Source: Eubacterium sp.
GTDB taxonomy: Bacteria > Bacillota > Clostridia > Peptostreptococcales > Anaerovoracaceae
NCBI GenBank assembly: GCA_021769965.1
Contig: JAETRU010000003.1
Span: 78,828 to 142,827 of the forward strand
Direction of reading: 5' to 3'
Length of the DNA stretch: 64,000 nt
Part shown: one piece after another, positions 9,869 through 19,415 of the stretch
Numbering within the stretch: the stretch's first letter is position 1
How the letters are laid out: each line of letters starts with the position of its first letter
The notes under the pieces: generated by a model
Database searches by the model: none
Told to the model about the DNA's origin: nothing
What the model saw: the letters and a program-made list of their open reading frames with translations, nothing else
Program-made: the position numbers and the translations under genes

Positions 9869-10471
9869 ATGGAACGAAACGCGCTGAGAAGAGAGAAGAT
9901 AAGAGCCCGCGACAGCCTCACTGCCGCGGAGCGGATGGAAATGTCGGAAAATATCTCACGCCGGATACTGGCGTCGGAGGAATACGGCCGGGCGGAAACC
10001 CTTTTGATCTATAAGGGAGTGCGGGGAGAGGTCCGGCTGGACGTATTGGAAAGGGCCGCGGCGGCGGATGGTAAGAGGCTGGCTTATCCGCTGTGCGTGG
10101 GACCGGGTGAGATGATCGCGCTGATTCCGCAGGACGAAGGATCCTGGTCAAAGGGAGCCTACGGCATTCTGGAGCCGGTGCGGGAGACTTCGCGGGAGAT
10201 CGCGCCGCGGGATATTGATCTGGTGATCTGTCCGTGTACGGTCTTTGATGCGGCGTGCGGACGCATGGGTATGGGCGCGGGCTACTATGACCGGTATCTA
10301 CCGGGGTGCGGCAGGGCGGTCATTGCCGCGGCGGCTTTTGAAGTTCAGAAGGCAGAACGGGTGCCCATGGAACCGTGGGATCGGGCCTTGGACATGGTAT
10401 TTACGGAGAAGCGCGTTTATCAGGGGCGGCAGAGTTTGTGCCGGTTGGAGAAACCGGCGGACAATAAATGA
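9869..10471 (+). CDS. 5-formyltetrahydrofolate cyclo-ligase
   Basis: ALRREKIRARDSL..., DLVICPCTVFDAACGRMGMGAGYYDRYL signature; follows folT. Confidence 0.9.
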   Translation: MERNALRREKIRARDSLTAAERMEMSENISRRILASEEYGRAETLLIYKGVRGEVRLDVLERAAAADGKRLAYPLCVGPGEMIALIPQDEGSWSKGAYGILEPVRETSREIAPRDIDLVICPCTVFDAACGRMGMGAGYYDRYLPGCGRAVIAAAAFEVQKAERVPMEPWDRALDMVFTEKRVYQGRQSLCRLEKPADNK

Positions 10472-11277
10472 ACAGGAAATCTGATCAAATGAATTGTAAT
10501 GAAAAAATTATCTTATACGCGAATAAGGATGCTGACGAGGCGGTCGTCCGCAGTATAGAGGAACAGCTGCAGATCAGCGCAGTGCGGGAGCAGCTGATGG
10601 CTGAGCGTGAGACGGAGTTTGAGGACGCCGCGCCTGCGTATCTGCAGATAGACGCGAGTGGGCTTTCGCTGGTAGAAGACGGCCGCGCTCTGCGGGGGGA
10701 TTTCAGCAGGCTGCTGCCCCGGCTCATTCCCAATAACCTGAACGGGGAGCTGCTGGTGAAAGCGGCCAGGTTAAAGGGCGTGCAGAACACGGCCGCGCTG
10801 ACTGCGGTCGACGCGACTGCGGGACTGGGGGAGGATGCATTTCTCCTCGCGGGAGCCGGATTTCAGGTAGACCTGTACGAGCGGAATCCGGTCATCTCGG
10901 AGCTTCTTTGGGACGCGCTGCGCAGAGGGCTTGAGGATCCGGCGCTGGCACAGGTCTTATGCCGGATGCGGCTTCATATGGAGGACAGCATCGAGGCGCT
11001 GGCCGGACGCGCGGTGCCGCCGGATATCGTGGTCCTTGACCCGATGTTTCCGAAAAGGCAGAAAAGCGGGCTTATCAAGAAAAAGTTTCAGCTTCTGCAG
11101 CAGCTTGAGCAGCCCTGCGGGGAAGAAAGCGATCTGCTTCAGGCAGCGATCTCCTGCGGGCCTCGCAGGATCGTGATAAAAAGGCCGCTGAAGGGACCGT
11201 ATCTGGCGGGGATGAAACCCAGCTACTCGATCAAAGGAAAATCTATTCGCTACGACTGCATCGTGCCGATGCGGTAG
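10468..11277 (+). CDS. rsmJ: 16S rRNA (guanine1516-N2)-methyltransferase-like
   Basis: VDATAGLGEDAFLLAGAGFQVDLYERNPV and VVLDPMFPKRQKSGLIKKKFQLLQQL are RsmJ motifs. Confidence 0.85.
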   Translation: MNRKSDQMNCNEKIILYANKDADEAVVRSIEEQLQISAVREQLMAERETEFEDAAPAYLQIDASGLSLVEDGRALRGDFSRLLPRLIPNNLNGELLVKAARLKGVQNTAALTAVDATAGLGEDAFLLAGAGFQVDLYERNPVISELLWDALRRGLEDPALAQVLCRMRLHMEDSIEALAGRAVPPDIVVLDPMFPKRQKSGLIKKKFQLLQQLEQPCGEESDLLQAAISCGPRRIVIKRPLKGPYLAGMKPSYSIKGKSIRYDCIVPMR

Positions 11278-11304
11278 AGCCGGGAGGAACCGGCTGGTGG
11301 TCAT

Positions 11305-11329
11305 GGCTGTCTGGCAGGGCAGCCTTTTT
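11305..11329 (+). terminator. intrinsic terminator
   Basis: GGCTGTC...GGGCAGCC followed by TTTTT. Confidence 0.7.
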
Positions 11330-11332
11330 GAT

Positions 11333-11348
11333 TTTGGACTAGTCCAAA
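11333..11348. promoter_or_regulatory. 16-bp perfect palindrome, candidate operator
   Basis: TTTGGACTAGTCCAAA, about 100 bp upstream of the MFS gene. Confidence 0.55.
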
Positions 11349-11452
11349 GTGTTTTTTTAAATTTTTTGGCACTTTATATCCGGTTCATTTTTTCGTATGA
11401 TTTAAAAAAGATATTATGACTTTTAGATCAATTCTGAAAAGGAGAAAGAAAA

Positions 11453-12709
11453 ATGAGCGGAGAAAGTAAGCTTAGAAAGCATATGTTTCATTTGGTCATT
11501 ATAACCATTGCGGGCGCAATGATCTACGGATTACCGTATTTCAGATCATATTTCTATGACGCCTATCTGGAAACATATCATTTAACCAACACGCAGATGG
11601 GTACCTTTGGCTCTATGTTCGGAATCTTCGGTATGATTTCCTATTTGTTTGGCGGCGTTGTCGCCGATATGGTTTCTACCAGAAAACTGATGTCTGTATC
11701 CCTGATTCTGACGGGAGTTGGCGGAATTCTGCATCTGCTGCATCCGAATTATGTGATGCTGCTCTGCATTTACGCGTTATGGGGTTTCACTTCCCTGTTC
11801 GCATTCTGGCCATCCCTTCTGAAGAGCCTTCGTGAGATCGCAAATGAAAATGAACAGAGTAAGGCGTACGGTTTCATGGACGGCGGCAGAGGTCTGGTAT
11901 ATGCAGTAGATGGTATCTGCATTGTTTCCATCTTTGGCTACTTCAGCAAGAAGGCAGGAGACCTGGGCGGACTCAACGGCGTTATTACATATTACTCTGC
12001 AATTGCCATTGCTCTGGGTGTTCTGCTGTTCTTTATCATGAAAGAACAGAAGCCGGATACATCCGTAAAACTTGAGGAGAAGCAGGAGAAGATCAGCCTC
12101 GCGCAGGTAAAAGAAGTCGTAAAGATGCCGGCTGTATGGATCCTTTCTGCGATCCTGTGCTGCACCTATGTAATGAATATCGCGTTCTACTACTTCACAC
12201 CGTATGCGACTTCCAGATTCGGAATGGCCGCAACAGCAGGCGCGTTTGTTACCATCGCGGCGCAGTATGTCAGACCGATAGCAGCGTTTGGAGGCGGCGC
12301 TATTGCTGACAAACTGGGAAGATCCAAGGTTATGTACGTGACCTTCTCTATGATGGCACTGGGAACTCTGCTGATGGTAGTCATGGGCAATATGGGTTCT
12401 ACCCTGTTCATCGTACTGTGCATCATGATCTATGCAGGTATGTACGGCGGATACAGCATGGTATTCTCCATGATGGACGAAGGCGGCGTACCGATCAGAG
12501 TTGCAGGTACTGCGATCGGCCTGGTATGTACACTGGGTTATCTGCCGGAGGTTATCGTTCCGTTCTGCTCCGGTAAGCTTCTGGATACTTTCGGAGAAGG
12601 CGGATATCGCTATCTGTTCATTGCGATCGTAGTGATCATGATCACCGGTATCATTATGCTGACTGTCTGGGACAGATACGTAAAAAAACTGAAGGCTAAA
12701 AACGCATAA
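11453..12709 (+). CDS. MFS transporter
   Basis: 12-TM-like protein; TNTQMGTFGSMFGIFGMISYLFGGVVADMVSTRKLM. Confidence 0.88.
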   Translation: MSGESKLRKHMFHLVIITIAGAMIYGLPYFRSYFYDAYLETYHLTNTQMGTFGSMFGIFGMISYLFGGVVADMVSTRKLMSVSLILTGVGGILHLLHPNYVMLLCIYALWGFTSLFAFWPSLLKSLREIANENEQSKAYGFMDGGRGLVYAVDGICIVSIFGYFSKKAGDLGGLNGVITYYSAIAIALGVLLFFIMKEQKPDTSVKLEEKQEKISLAQVKEVVKMPAVWILSAILCCTYVMNIAFYYFTPYATSRFGMAATAGAFVTIAAQYVRPIAAFGGGAIADKLGRSKVMYVTFSMMALGTLLMVVMGNMGSTLFIVLCIMIYAGMYGGYSMVFSMMDEGGVPIRVAGTAIGLVCTLGYLPEVIVPFCSGKLLDTFGEGGYRYLFIAIVVIMITGIIMLTVWDRYVKKLKAKNA

Positions 12710-12762
12710 CTTCTTGCATAAATCAGCGCAGAAGCATAAAATAATATAAACGACGAATGGAG

Positions 12763-12801
12763 AAAGGCTTTTTGCGCAGTAACCCGCGTGAAAAGCCTTT
12801 T
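12763..12801 (+). terminator. intrinsic terminator-like hairpin
   Basis: AAAGGCTTTT...AAAAGCCTTT. Confidence 0.6.
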
Positions 12802-12843
12802 GTGCAGAAACGCTGTCATGCATGCAGATGAGGATGTGACACG

Positions 12844-14304
12844 ATGAAACTGAAAATTGACAGGAACAGCAGCATCCCGGTCTATAAGCAGATCGCCGGT
12901 GAAATAGAGAAAAAGATTCTCAGCGAAGAACTGCCGGCAGGCTACAAGCTGCCTTCGGAGCGGCGTCTGGCGGAGGAGACCGGCGTGCACAGGAATACTG
13001 TGATCAAAGCCTATGATGTGCTCATTACCAAGGAACTCTGCGTAGTATCAAGGCAGAAACCCAAGGGCTATTTTGTCAAGGCGCCGCAGGAGATACAGGA
13101 ATTCGGCAAGCGGTTTTTCCCGCTGGAAAAGGCATTTCGCTATGAATTTAAGCGGGCGGAAAAGCGGTTTAATGATATTTACTGGAGGTCAGAGCCTGAT
13201 GAGGTGATCTCTTTTGGCGGACTGATCATGGACCGCAAGCTGAATCCGGTGACCGGCATGGAGCATGTGGTTTCCCGCATCTTTGACAGCAGCCAGATCG
13301 CCAGTATGAAAGGATTTCTCCGTGAAACGGACAGGCTCAAAGACAATATCTGCCGGCTTCTGACAGAGCGGAATATTTATGTCACGCCAAAGAATGTGCA
13401 GATTTTCGTGGAAACCAATCAGATCCTCAGTTATCTGATGCTGATGTATCTTCGTGAAGGAGAGTGCATTGTAGCCGAGGAGCCGATGGTGCCTGATAAC
13501 TTCAGCATTTTTCACAATCACGGAGTCAAAGTCATTACAGTTCCCATGGAGCCGGATGGCATGAAAATGGACTTGCTGGAAGATGCCATCAGAGAGCATA
13601 AGCCGAAATTTATCTATACGCAGCCCAGCTATCATAATCCGACGGGAATTACCATGTCTCTTGCAAAGCGGCAGACGCTGCTGCGGATCGCCAACATGTA
13701 TAATGTGCCGGTGATAGAGGAGGATTATCAGATCGATTTTTCTTATGAGGAATATCGTCTGCCAAGTCTCTACGCCCTGGATTCCAATAGAATGGTGATT
13801 TATCTTTATTCGTTTACGCTGGCGTTTCCATATATGATGAAGATCGGCTACGCGGTGGCGCCGCCTGATCTGATCGACATGATGGGCTATGCCCTCAGCG
13901 TGGACGAAACAGCGATCGGAGGAATCGGACAGTTTTTTCTTAATGAATATATAGAGTCAGGCGCTTTTGATGAGCATGTGAGGCTGATACAGCGGCTTTA
14001 TGGCGAAAAGCTGTCTCTTCTCTGCCGGGAACTGGACAAGATCGCAGACAAAGGCATCACCTACCAGAAGCCTAAGGGCGGACTGCTTTTATGGTGTACC
14101 CTGTCAGATGATATCAGTGAAAAAGAGGTCTATCGGCGGGCAGAGGAAAAAGGCGTGCTTGTTATGCCGGGCAGCATCTTTTATATGGATAATCGTCATC
14201 GAAAAGGGCATATCAGACTGAGTTTTTCTAATGTGACAGATGATCAGATCTGCCAGGGCGTCAAGCTTCTCGGGCAGGTTTTAGATACATGCAAAAGAGT
14301 TTGA
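12844..14304 (+). CDS. MocR-type regulator (GntR HTH plus class I aminotransferase domain)
   Basis: IPVYKQIAGEIEKKILSEELPAGYKLPSERRLAEETGVHRNTVIKAYDVL plus FIYTQPSYHNPTGITMSLAKRQTLL and EEDYQIDFSYE. Confidence 0.9.
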   Translation: MKLKIDRNSSIPVYKQIAGEIEKKILSEELPAGYKLPSERRLAEETGVHRNTVIKAYDVLITKELCVVSRQKPKGYFVKAPQEIQEFGKRFFPLEKAFRYEFKRAEKRFNDIYWRSEPDEVISFGGLIMDRKLNPVTGMEHVVSRIFDSSQIASMKGFLRETDRLKDNICRLLTERNIYVTPKNVQIFVETNQILSYLMLMYLREGECIVAEEPMVPDNFSIFHNHGVKVITVPMEPDGMKMDLLEDAIREHKPKFIYTQPSYHNPTGITMSLAKRQTLLRIANMYNVPVIEEDYQIDFSYEEYRLPSLYALDSNRMVIYLYSFTLAFPYMMKIGYAVAPPDLIDMMGYALSVDETAIGGIGQFFLNEYIESGAFDEHVRLIQRLYGEKLSLLCRELDKIADKGITYQKPKGGLLLWCTLSDDISEKEVYRRAEEKGVLVMPGSIFYMDNRHRKGHIRLSFSNVTDDQICQGVKLLGQVLDTCKRV

Positions 14305-14320
14305 GAAAAGGAGAGGAAAC

Positions 14321-15598
14321 ATGAATCAATTTGTAGAGTACAGAAGAGAATTCCATCACTATCCGGAGATCGGCTGGAGAGAGATCAGAACCAGCGCCAG
14401 AGTTGCTGAAATTCTGGAGAAGGAAGGCTACAAGTGCCTGATGGGAACCGATGTAATTAATGTAGATACTGTTGGTTTTGAGATGCTTTCAGATGAAGAG
14501 AAAAAGGCGGAAATGGAGAGAGCCGTCGCTCAGGGCGCTAAACCGGAATATGTAGAGAGAACAGGCGGATATCCGGGCGTTATCGCAGAGCTGGATACCG
14601 GCAAAGAAGGTCCTGTAACGGCATTCCGTTTTGATATCGACTGCCTGCCGTATGAAGAACCGCAGAAAGAGGGTTTTAGACCTTTTGATGAAGGATATAT
14701 CTCCTGCAATAAGGAATGTGTACATGCCTGCGGCCACGACGCGCACACCGCCATCGGTATCGGACTTGCTTGCGAGCTGATGAAGCGAAAAGACCAGCTG
14801 AAAGGTAAAATGCGTATCATCTTCCAGCCGGCGGAAGAACGTTACAATGGCGCCCAGTCTATCGTGGACAAAGGCCATCTTGATGACGCGATGAACTTTA
14901 TTTCCGTACACATGGCGCTGACCGCAGAAGGCTGGCCGCTTCCGTCAAACACCATCGCCTGCGGCTGCAAGGACTTCTTAAGCGACGACCAGATCGACGT
15001 TACGTTCCACGGCACAGCGGCACATCCGTGCGGCGCTTCCCAGAACGGAAAGAACGCGCTTCTGGCAGCCTGCACAGCGGCACTGAATCTCCACGCCATC
15101 GCGCCGCACGAAGAGGGACTCTGCAGAGTCAATGTAGGTATCCTCAACGCTGGTGTTGTGGTAAACACCATCGCGCCTAACGCGTTTATGAGCATTGAGT
15201 ACAGAGGCCAGACCAGGACCATCGCAGCTTATGCCCGCAAGAGAGTATTCGACATTCTGGACGGCGCGGCAAAGGCATACGATATGGAATATACCTATGA
15301 GGACTTCGGCGAGATTCCGGCAGCACAGAGCAGTGACGCCATGATGGAAGTCATCGAAAGAGCCGCGAAGAAAGTGCCTTGGTTTGAAAAGATCTACTTT
15401 GAAGGAAATGTTGGCGGAACCGACGATGCTTCTGTCATGATCAACAAGGTTCAGGATAACGGCGGTATCGCTACTTATGTAGGTATTGGCTGTGACACCA
15501 CTCAGACCCTGCACAGCGCGGAGTTTGATCTTGACGAAGATTCCATCCCTGCAGCCATCGAAATGCTGGTGCACGCAGTGGAAGAACTGAATATGTAG
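14321..15598 (+). CDS. M20 amidohydrolase, AbgA-like (p-aminobenzoyl-glutamate hydrolase subunit family)
   Basis: YRREFHHYPEIGWREIRTSARVAEIL, SCNKECVHACGHDAHTAIGIGLA, HAIAPHEEGLCRVNVGILNAG align by eye with E. coli AbgA. Confidence 0.8.
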   Translation: MNQFVEYRREFHHYPEIGWREIRTSARVAEILEKEGYKCLMGTDVINVDTVGFEMLSDEEKKAEMERAVAQGAKPEYVERTGGYPGVIAELDTGKEGPVTAFRFDIDCLPYEEPQKEGFRPFDEGYISCNKECVHACGHDAHTAIGIGLACELMKRKDQLKGKMRIIFQPAEERYNGAQSIVDKGHLDDAMNFISVHMALTAEGWPLPSNTIACGCKDFLSDDQIDVTFHGTAAHPCGASQNGKNALLAACTAALNLHAIAPHEEGLCRVNVGILNAGVVVNTIAPNAFMSIEYRGQTRTIAAYARKRVFDILDGAAKAYDMEYTYEDFGEIPAAQSSDAMMEVIERAAKKVPWFEKIYFEGNVGGTDDASVMINKVQDNGGIATYVGIGCDTTQTLHSAEFDLDEDSIPAAIEMLVHAVEELNM

Positions 15599-15612
15599 AT
15601 GTAGTTTATATC

Positions 15613-15649
15613 AAAAGGCTGCGCCTGGGAAATCCCGGCGCAGCCTTTT
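15613..15649. terminator. bidirectional terminator between convergent genes
   Basis: AAAAGGCTGCGCC...GGCGCAGCCTTTT. Confidence 0.85.
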
Positions 15650-15657
15650 GTGATATT

Positions 15658-16827
15658 TTATACCCAGCTTGCCATAACGCCGGCAAAGACAACGGAAACG
15701 ATGGATACAGATACCATACCTGCGATGATCATCTTTGGCAGGATATTCTGCAGGATCACTTCCTTTTCCTCTTCGCTGTCTGCGACAGCTTTCGCGACTT
15801 CAGTCGGAACGATCATAGTTCCAGGGAAGCCAAAGAGGGCAGTCACGCCCAGAGCGCAGGACATGTACCAGCTCTGGTGGAAGATCTTTCCGATGAGAAT
15901 GGATACAACCGCGCAGCATGCCAGGCCGACAACAACGACAACTGCCAGCGGTTTGATCATGGACAGAACCAGCGCCGGAGTGGTGTTGGCAAGACTTGCG
16001 AATACGTTGACGAGGACTGCGCCGATGACGAAGGTAAAGCCGTTGGCTTTTGTCAGAGAAGCCTCATCAAGGAAGCCGATTTCTTTGAAGATAACGCCAA
16101 GGATCAGGCAGATGACCAGCATGTTGACATTACCGTTTGTCAGACCGGACAGCCACTGAGCGAGACATGCAACGATGGCGAGTTTTGCGATCAGATAGTT
16201 TGGTCCGTTGTAATCCTCCGGTGTTTTCGGGAAAATGCGGAAAGCCGGTTTCGCAGCGTCGTCATCCAGCGGTTTGCTGAGCATCAGCTCGCCGGACGCG
16301 ATCTGACCCTTCAGACGCAGGGCTTCTTTCTTGCAGAGGAAGGAAGCGATCGGAAAGCCTACAACACCCTGAATCACGAGGACGAGGGAACCGAAGACGA
16401 TAACCGATTCACCGGCATTTTTCAGTGCATCGCTCATTACAACAAATGCTACAACACCGCCGCCCAGGATCGGAGCGCCGATCAGAGCCATAGCCTTATC
16501 GATGATCATGCCGCCGATAAAGTAAACGCCGAGACAGATCGCTACAGTGGAGCAGAGTACGATGATCACAGTTTTCCATTCCTTGATTAAGTCCTTCAGT
16601 TTGATGGTAGTACCCATATGTACCAGAAGCAGACCGACTGTCACGCTGGCAAAGCCCTGCAGGGCAGAATCAGCAAAGATAGTTGCAGGCAGTCCGTTCC
16701 AGAAACCGATGGCAAAGACTACGGAAGCAACAAACAGCATGGAGATAATTGCTTTTGTTTTGGTGGCGATCATATCGCCCAGTGCGTAGACAATCATGAT
16801 AATTGTCAGTGCGTATAATCCGTTCAT
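15658..16827 (-). CDS. multi-TM membrane transporter, unassigned family
   Basis: MNGLYALTIIMIVYALGDMIATKTKAIISML...; about 10 hydrophobic segments; start moved from 16878 to ATG at 16825-16827 after an AGGAA-like SD. Confidence 0.6.
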   Translation of the reverse strand: MNGLYALTIIMIVYALGDMIATKTKAIISMLFVASVVFAIGFWNGLPATIFADSALQGFASVTVGLLLVHMGTTIKLKDLIKEWKTVIIVLCSTVAICLGVYFIGGMIIDKAMALIGAPILGGGVVAFVVMSDALKNAGESVIVFGSLVLVIQGVVGFPIASFLCKKEALRLKGQIASGELMLSKPLDDDAAKPAFRIFPKTPEDYNGPNYLIAKLAIVACLAQWLSGLTNGNVNMLVICLILGVIFKEIGFLDEASLTKANGFTFVIGAVLVNVFASLANTTPALVLSMIKPLAVVVVVGLACCAVVSILIGKIFHQSWYMSCALGVTALFGFPGTMIVPTEVAKAVADSEEEKEVILQNILPKMIIAGMVSVSIVSVVFAGVMASWV

Positions 16828-16861
16828 GATAATTCCTTTCTTAAGTTCAATGATACAAATG

Positions 16862-18040
16862 TTACTTGTGATTTGCAAGCCAGTTTATTGCGCAGTTTAC
16901 GTGAACCGCCGCGCCGTAAGGCAGTGCCTCTTCATCTAAAACAGCTTTTGGATTGTGCATGGAGTAAGCATAGCCGTCATCCGGACTTCCCGCGGAGATA
17001 TTGGCGAAGAAGGTCGGCACGTGACTGCAGAGATTGGCAAAGTCTTCCGAGCCTTTGACCGGCGGGATGACTTCCACTTTCTTCATGACTTCTGCCGCGT
17101 AGCCAGCCATTTCAGCGGCAAGGTCAGGATCATTGATATTCGGCGCGACGCCTGCGATATACTCTGTGACAGCTTCCGCGCGCCATGCGGAAGCGATGCC
17201 GGATGCGATTTCGCGGACCCGCTCTTGCATCAGCGCCCGGTACTGGGGATTGTAGGCTCTGAAATTTCCCATGATCACCGCCTCGTCAGGAATGACGTTG
17301 GACGCGTTTCCGCCGTGGAGGCTGCCGATAGAAAGAATCGCTTTTTCGTCTGCCGGAAGCTCCAGAGCGAGCAGCTGCTGCAGCGCTGTTACGATAGCGG
17401 ATGCGGCGCTGACTGCGGAAATTCCCTGAAAAGCGCAGCTTCCGTGGGCAGATCGGCCTTTGACCTTGATTTTGAATTCGTCAGCTGACGGCATCATCTG
17501 ACGGGCCGCGTAAGTCATCGTTCCCGCATGGAGGTCAAAATCTCCGCATGGACCGAAATTCATGTGCAGTCCCATGGCCGCGTCGACTTTTGGATTTTCC
17601 AGAATACCCGCGTCGATCATCTTCTGAGAACCCAGCAGGGTTTCTTCTCCTGCCTGAAACATCAGCTTAACTGTACCGGAAAGTTCGCTTTCGTGAGCCT
17701 TCAAAATTTTCGCCGCAGCAAGCAGCATAGCGGTATGGGCGTCGTGGCCGCAGGAATGGCAGGCGCCGTCTTTGCAGGCAAAGGGAAGGCCTGTATCCTC
17801 TGTCTGGGGCAGCGCGTCCATATCGGCGCGAAGGAGAAGAACCGGGCTGCCGCTTCCGATGGTGCAGGTGATTCCGCCGCCCAGAGGCTTTGGCTCGCAG
17901 CCTATGGAGCAAAGGGTGTCTGTCACAAGTTTTTTTGTCTTCGGCAGGTCGAATGCCAGTTCCGCGTTTTCGTGTATCTGCCTGCGGAGACTGATGATTT
18001 CTTCTTTCATGGACATGGCTTCTTGTAGAACCTGATGCAT
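16862..18040 (-). CDS. M20 family amidohydrolase
   Basis: RRQIHENAELAFDLPKTKKLV, SCGHDAHTAMLLAAAKIL, FQAGEETLLGSQKMI, GSEDFANL. Confidence 0.9.
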   Translation of the reverse strand: MHQVLQEAMSMKEEIISLRRQIHENAELAFDLPKTKKLVTDTLCSIGCEPKPLGGGITCTIGSGSPVLLLRADMDALPQTEDTGLPFACKDGACHSCGHDAHTAMLLAAAKILKAHESELSGTVKLMFQAGEETLLGSQKMIDAGILENPKVDAAMGLHMNFGPCGDFDLHAGTMTYAARQMMPSADEFKIKVKGRSAHGSCAFQGISAVSAASAIVTALQQLLALELPADEKAILSIGSLHGGNASNVIPDEAVIMGNFRAYNPQYRALMQERVREIASGIASAWRAEAVTEYIAGVAPNINDPDLAAEMAGYAAEVMKKVEVIPPVKGSEDFANLCSHVPTFFANISAGSPDDGYAYSMHNPKAVLDEEALPYGAAVHVNCAINWLANHK

Positions 18041-18171
18041 ATTGTTCACCTCTTTTCTTTGAGAAAATTTTCTGAAATAATTGTATCGCTGTCGTTGCAA
18101 AATGGGAAATAATTAGATATAATACGGTTATAAGATGAAGTTATAAGCAGATGTCCGGAAAGGAAATCATT

Positions 18172-19062
18172 ATGGAAATTCGCCAGGTCTATTATGTGCT
18201 GGAAGTAGCAAAACAGCGAAGCTTTTCAAAGGCAGCAGAAGCGCTGTTTGTCAGTCAGCCGGCAATCAGCCAGCAGATTCACGCCTTAGAAGAAGAGCTG
18301 CAGACAAAGCTGTTTAAAAGAGATACGCACAATGTGGTACTGACTGCGGAAGGGGAGAAGTTTTGTTCTTATGCGAAAGATGTGGTGGGATCTGTAAATA
18401 AACTGCTTGCTGCCTTTGGACAGAGTACCGCTGATAATAAAACGATGATCCGCATTGGCGTATTCCCGTTTTATAAGGCTTCAGGACTGGTGTCTATTAT
18501 CAACGATTTCTTTATTGAGAGGCAGAATGTCATCGGCACCATTAGAGTCGTAGAAAATTACAGAGCGTATGAAATGCTGGAAGAGGGGGAACTGGATTTT
18601 ATCATCATTAAGTCGCGCATAGAAAACGCAAAACGCCCCAATGTCCGGTATGAGATTTTACGTACAGAAAACCTGAATGTGCTGATCAGTAGTCGGAATC
18701 CAGTGGCAAAGGAAGAAAAAATGAAAATTACAGACCTTTCAAAGGTGCCGCTTTTGACAGGGGAAAGTGATTCGCATTTTTTTAATGAAATGAAAGAACT
18801 TTATGAGCGGTATAATGTAGATTTCAATGTAGCATTTATGAATACGCAGGAAACAGATATCATGCTGGATATGGTGCAGGCCGGCACCGGAATTCTGCTT
18901 GTAACAGATACAGTAGCAAAGAGCTATGAAAGTGAGAATATTACTGCGCTTCCGCTTGAGCCTGCGCAGGAGGTGCTGACTTTTCTGGCATGGAAAAAGA
19001 GCTGGAGGCTTTCCGGCGCGTATACCGCCTTTAAGAATTATATTTTAGAGCGGTTTCAGTGA
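18172..19062 (+). CDS. LysR family transcriptional regulator
   Basis: MEIRQVYYVLEVAKQRSFSKAAEALFVSQPAISQQIHALEEELQTKLFKR. Confidence 0.93.
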   Translation: MEIRQVYYVLEVAKQRSFSKAAEALFVSQPAISQQIHALEEELQTKLFKRDTHNVVLTAEGEKFCSYAKDVVGSVNKLLAAFGQSTADNKTMIRIGVFPFYKASGLVSIINDFFIERQNVIGTIRVVENYRAYEMLEEGELDFIIIKSRIENAKRPNVRYEILRTENLNVLISSRNPVAKEEKMKITDLSKVPLLTGESDSHFFNEMKELYERYNVDFNVAFMNTQETDIMLDMVQAGTGILLVTDTVAKSYESENITALPLEPAQEVLTFLAWKKSWRLSGAYTAFKNYILERFQ

Positions 19063-19085
19063 TTTAAAGAACCGGCAGCGCGTCG

Positions 19086-19378
19086 GATTGAGCAAAATCG
19101 AAGAATTTGCCCCGTTTTGCTCAATTATCCGGGACCGCCGGGCAGCCTGATTGAGCAAAATTAAAGAGTTTAGCCCGTTTTGCTCAATTATCCGGGATCA
19201 CCGGGCAGCTGAATTGAGCAAAATCGAAGAATTTAGCCCGTTTTGCTCAATTATCCGGGACCGCCGGGCAACTGGATTGAGCAAAATCGAAGGATTTGCC
19301 CCGCTTTGCTCAATTATCCGGGACCATCGGGCAGCCGGATTGAGCAAAATCAAAGAATTTGCCCCGTTTTGCTCAATT
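19086..19378. repeat. tandem array, five 63-bp units, each with a 37-bp inverted repeat
   Basis: TTGAGCAAAA at 19088, 19151, 19214, 19277, 19340; matching TTTTGCTCAA 27 bp downstream of each start (unit 4 has one mismatch). Last unit ends at the right arm, 19376. Confidence 0.97.
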
Positions 19379-19415
19379 CCTCGAAGGCTCTCGAAGGCTG
19401 CGGTGCCGCCCGCTT

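Noticed and set aside
16955-18028. Long plus-strand ORFs (16955-17488, 17528-18028)
   Set aside because: Antisense to the M20 gene, which has clear family motifs; same for most other long ORFs overlapping named genes (e.g. 19359-20645, 26539-27774, 58149-59282).
19086-19378. CRISPR array
   Set aside because: The whole unit, including the linker, is repeated; there are no unique spacers and no cas genes in the window.
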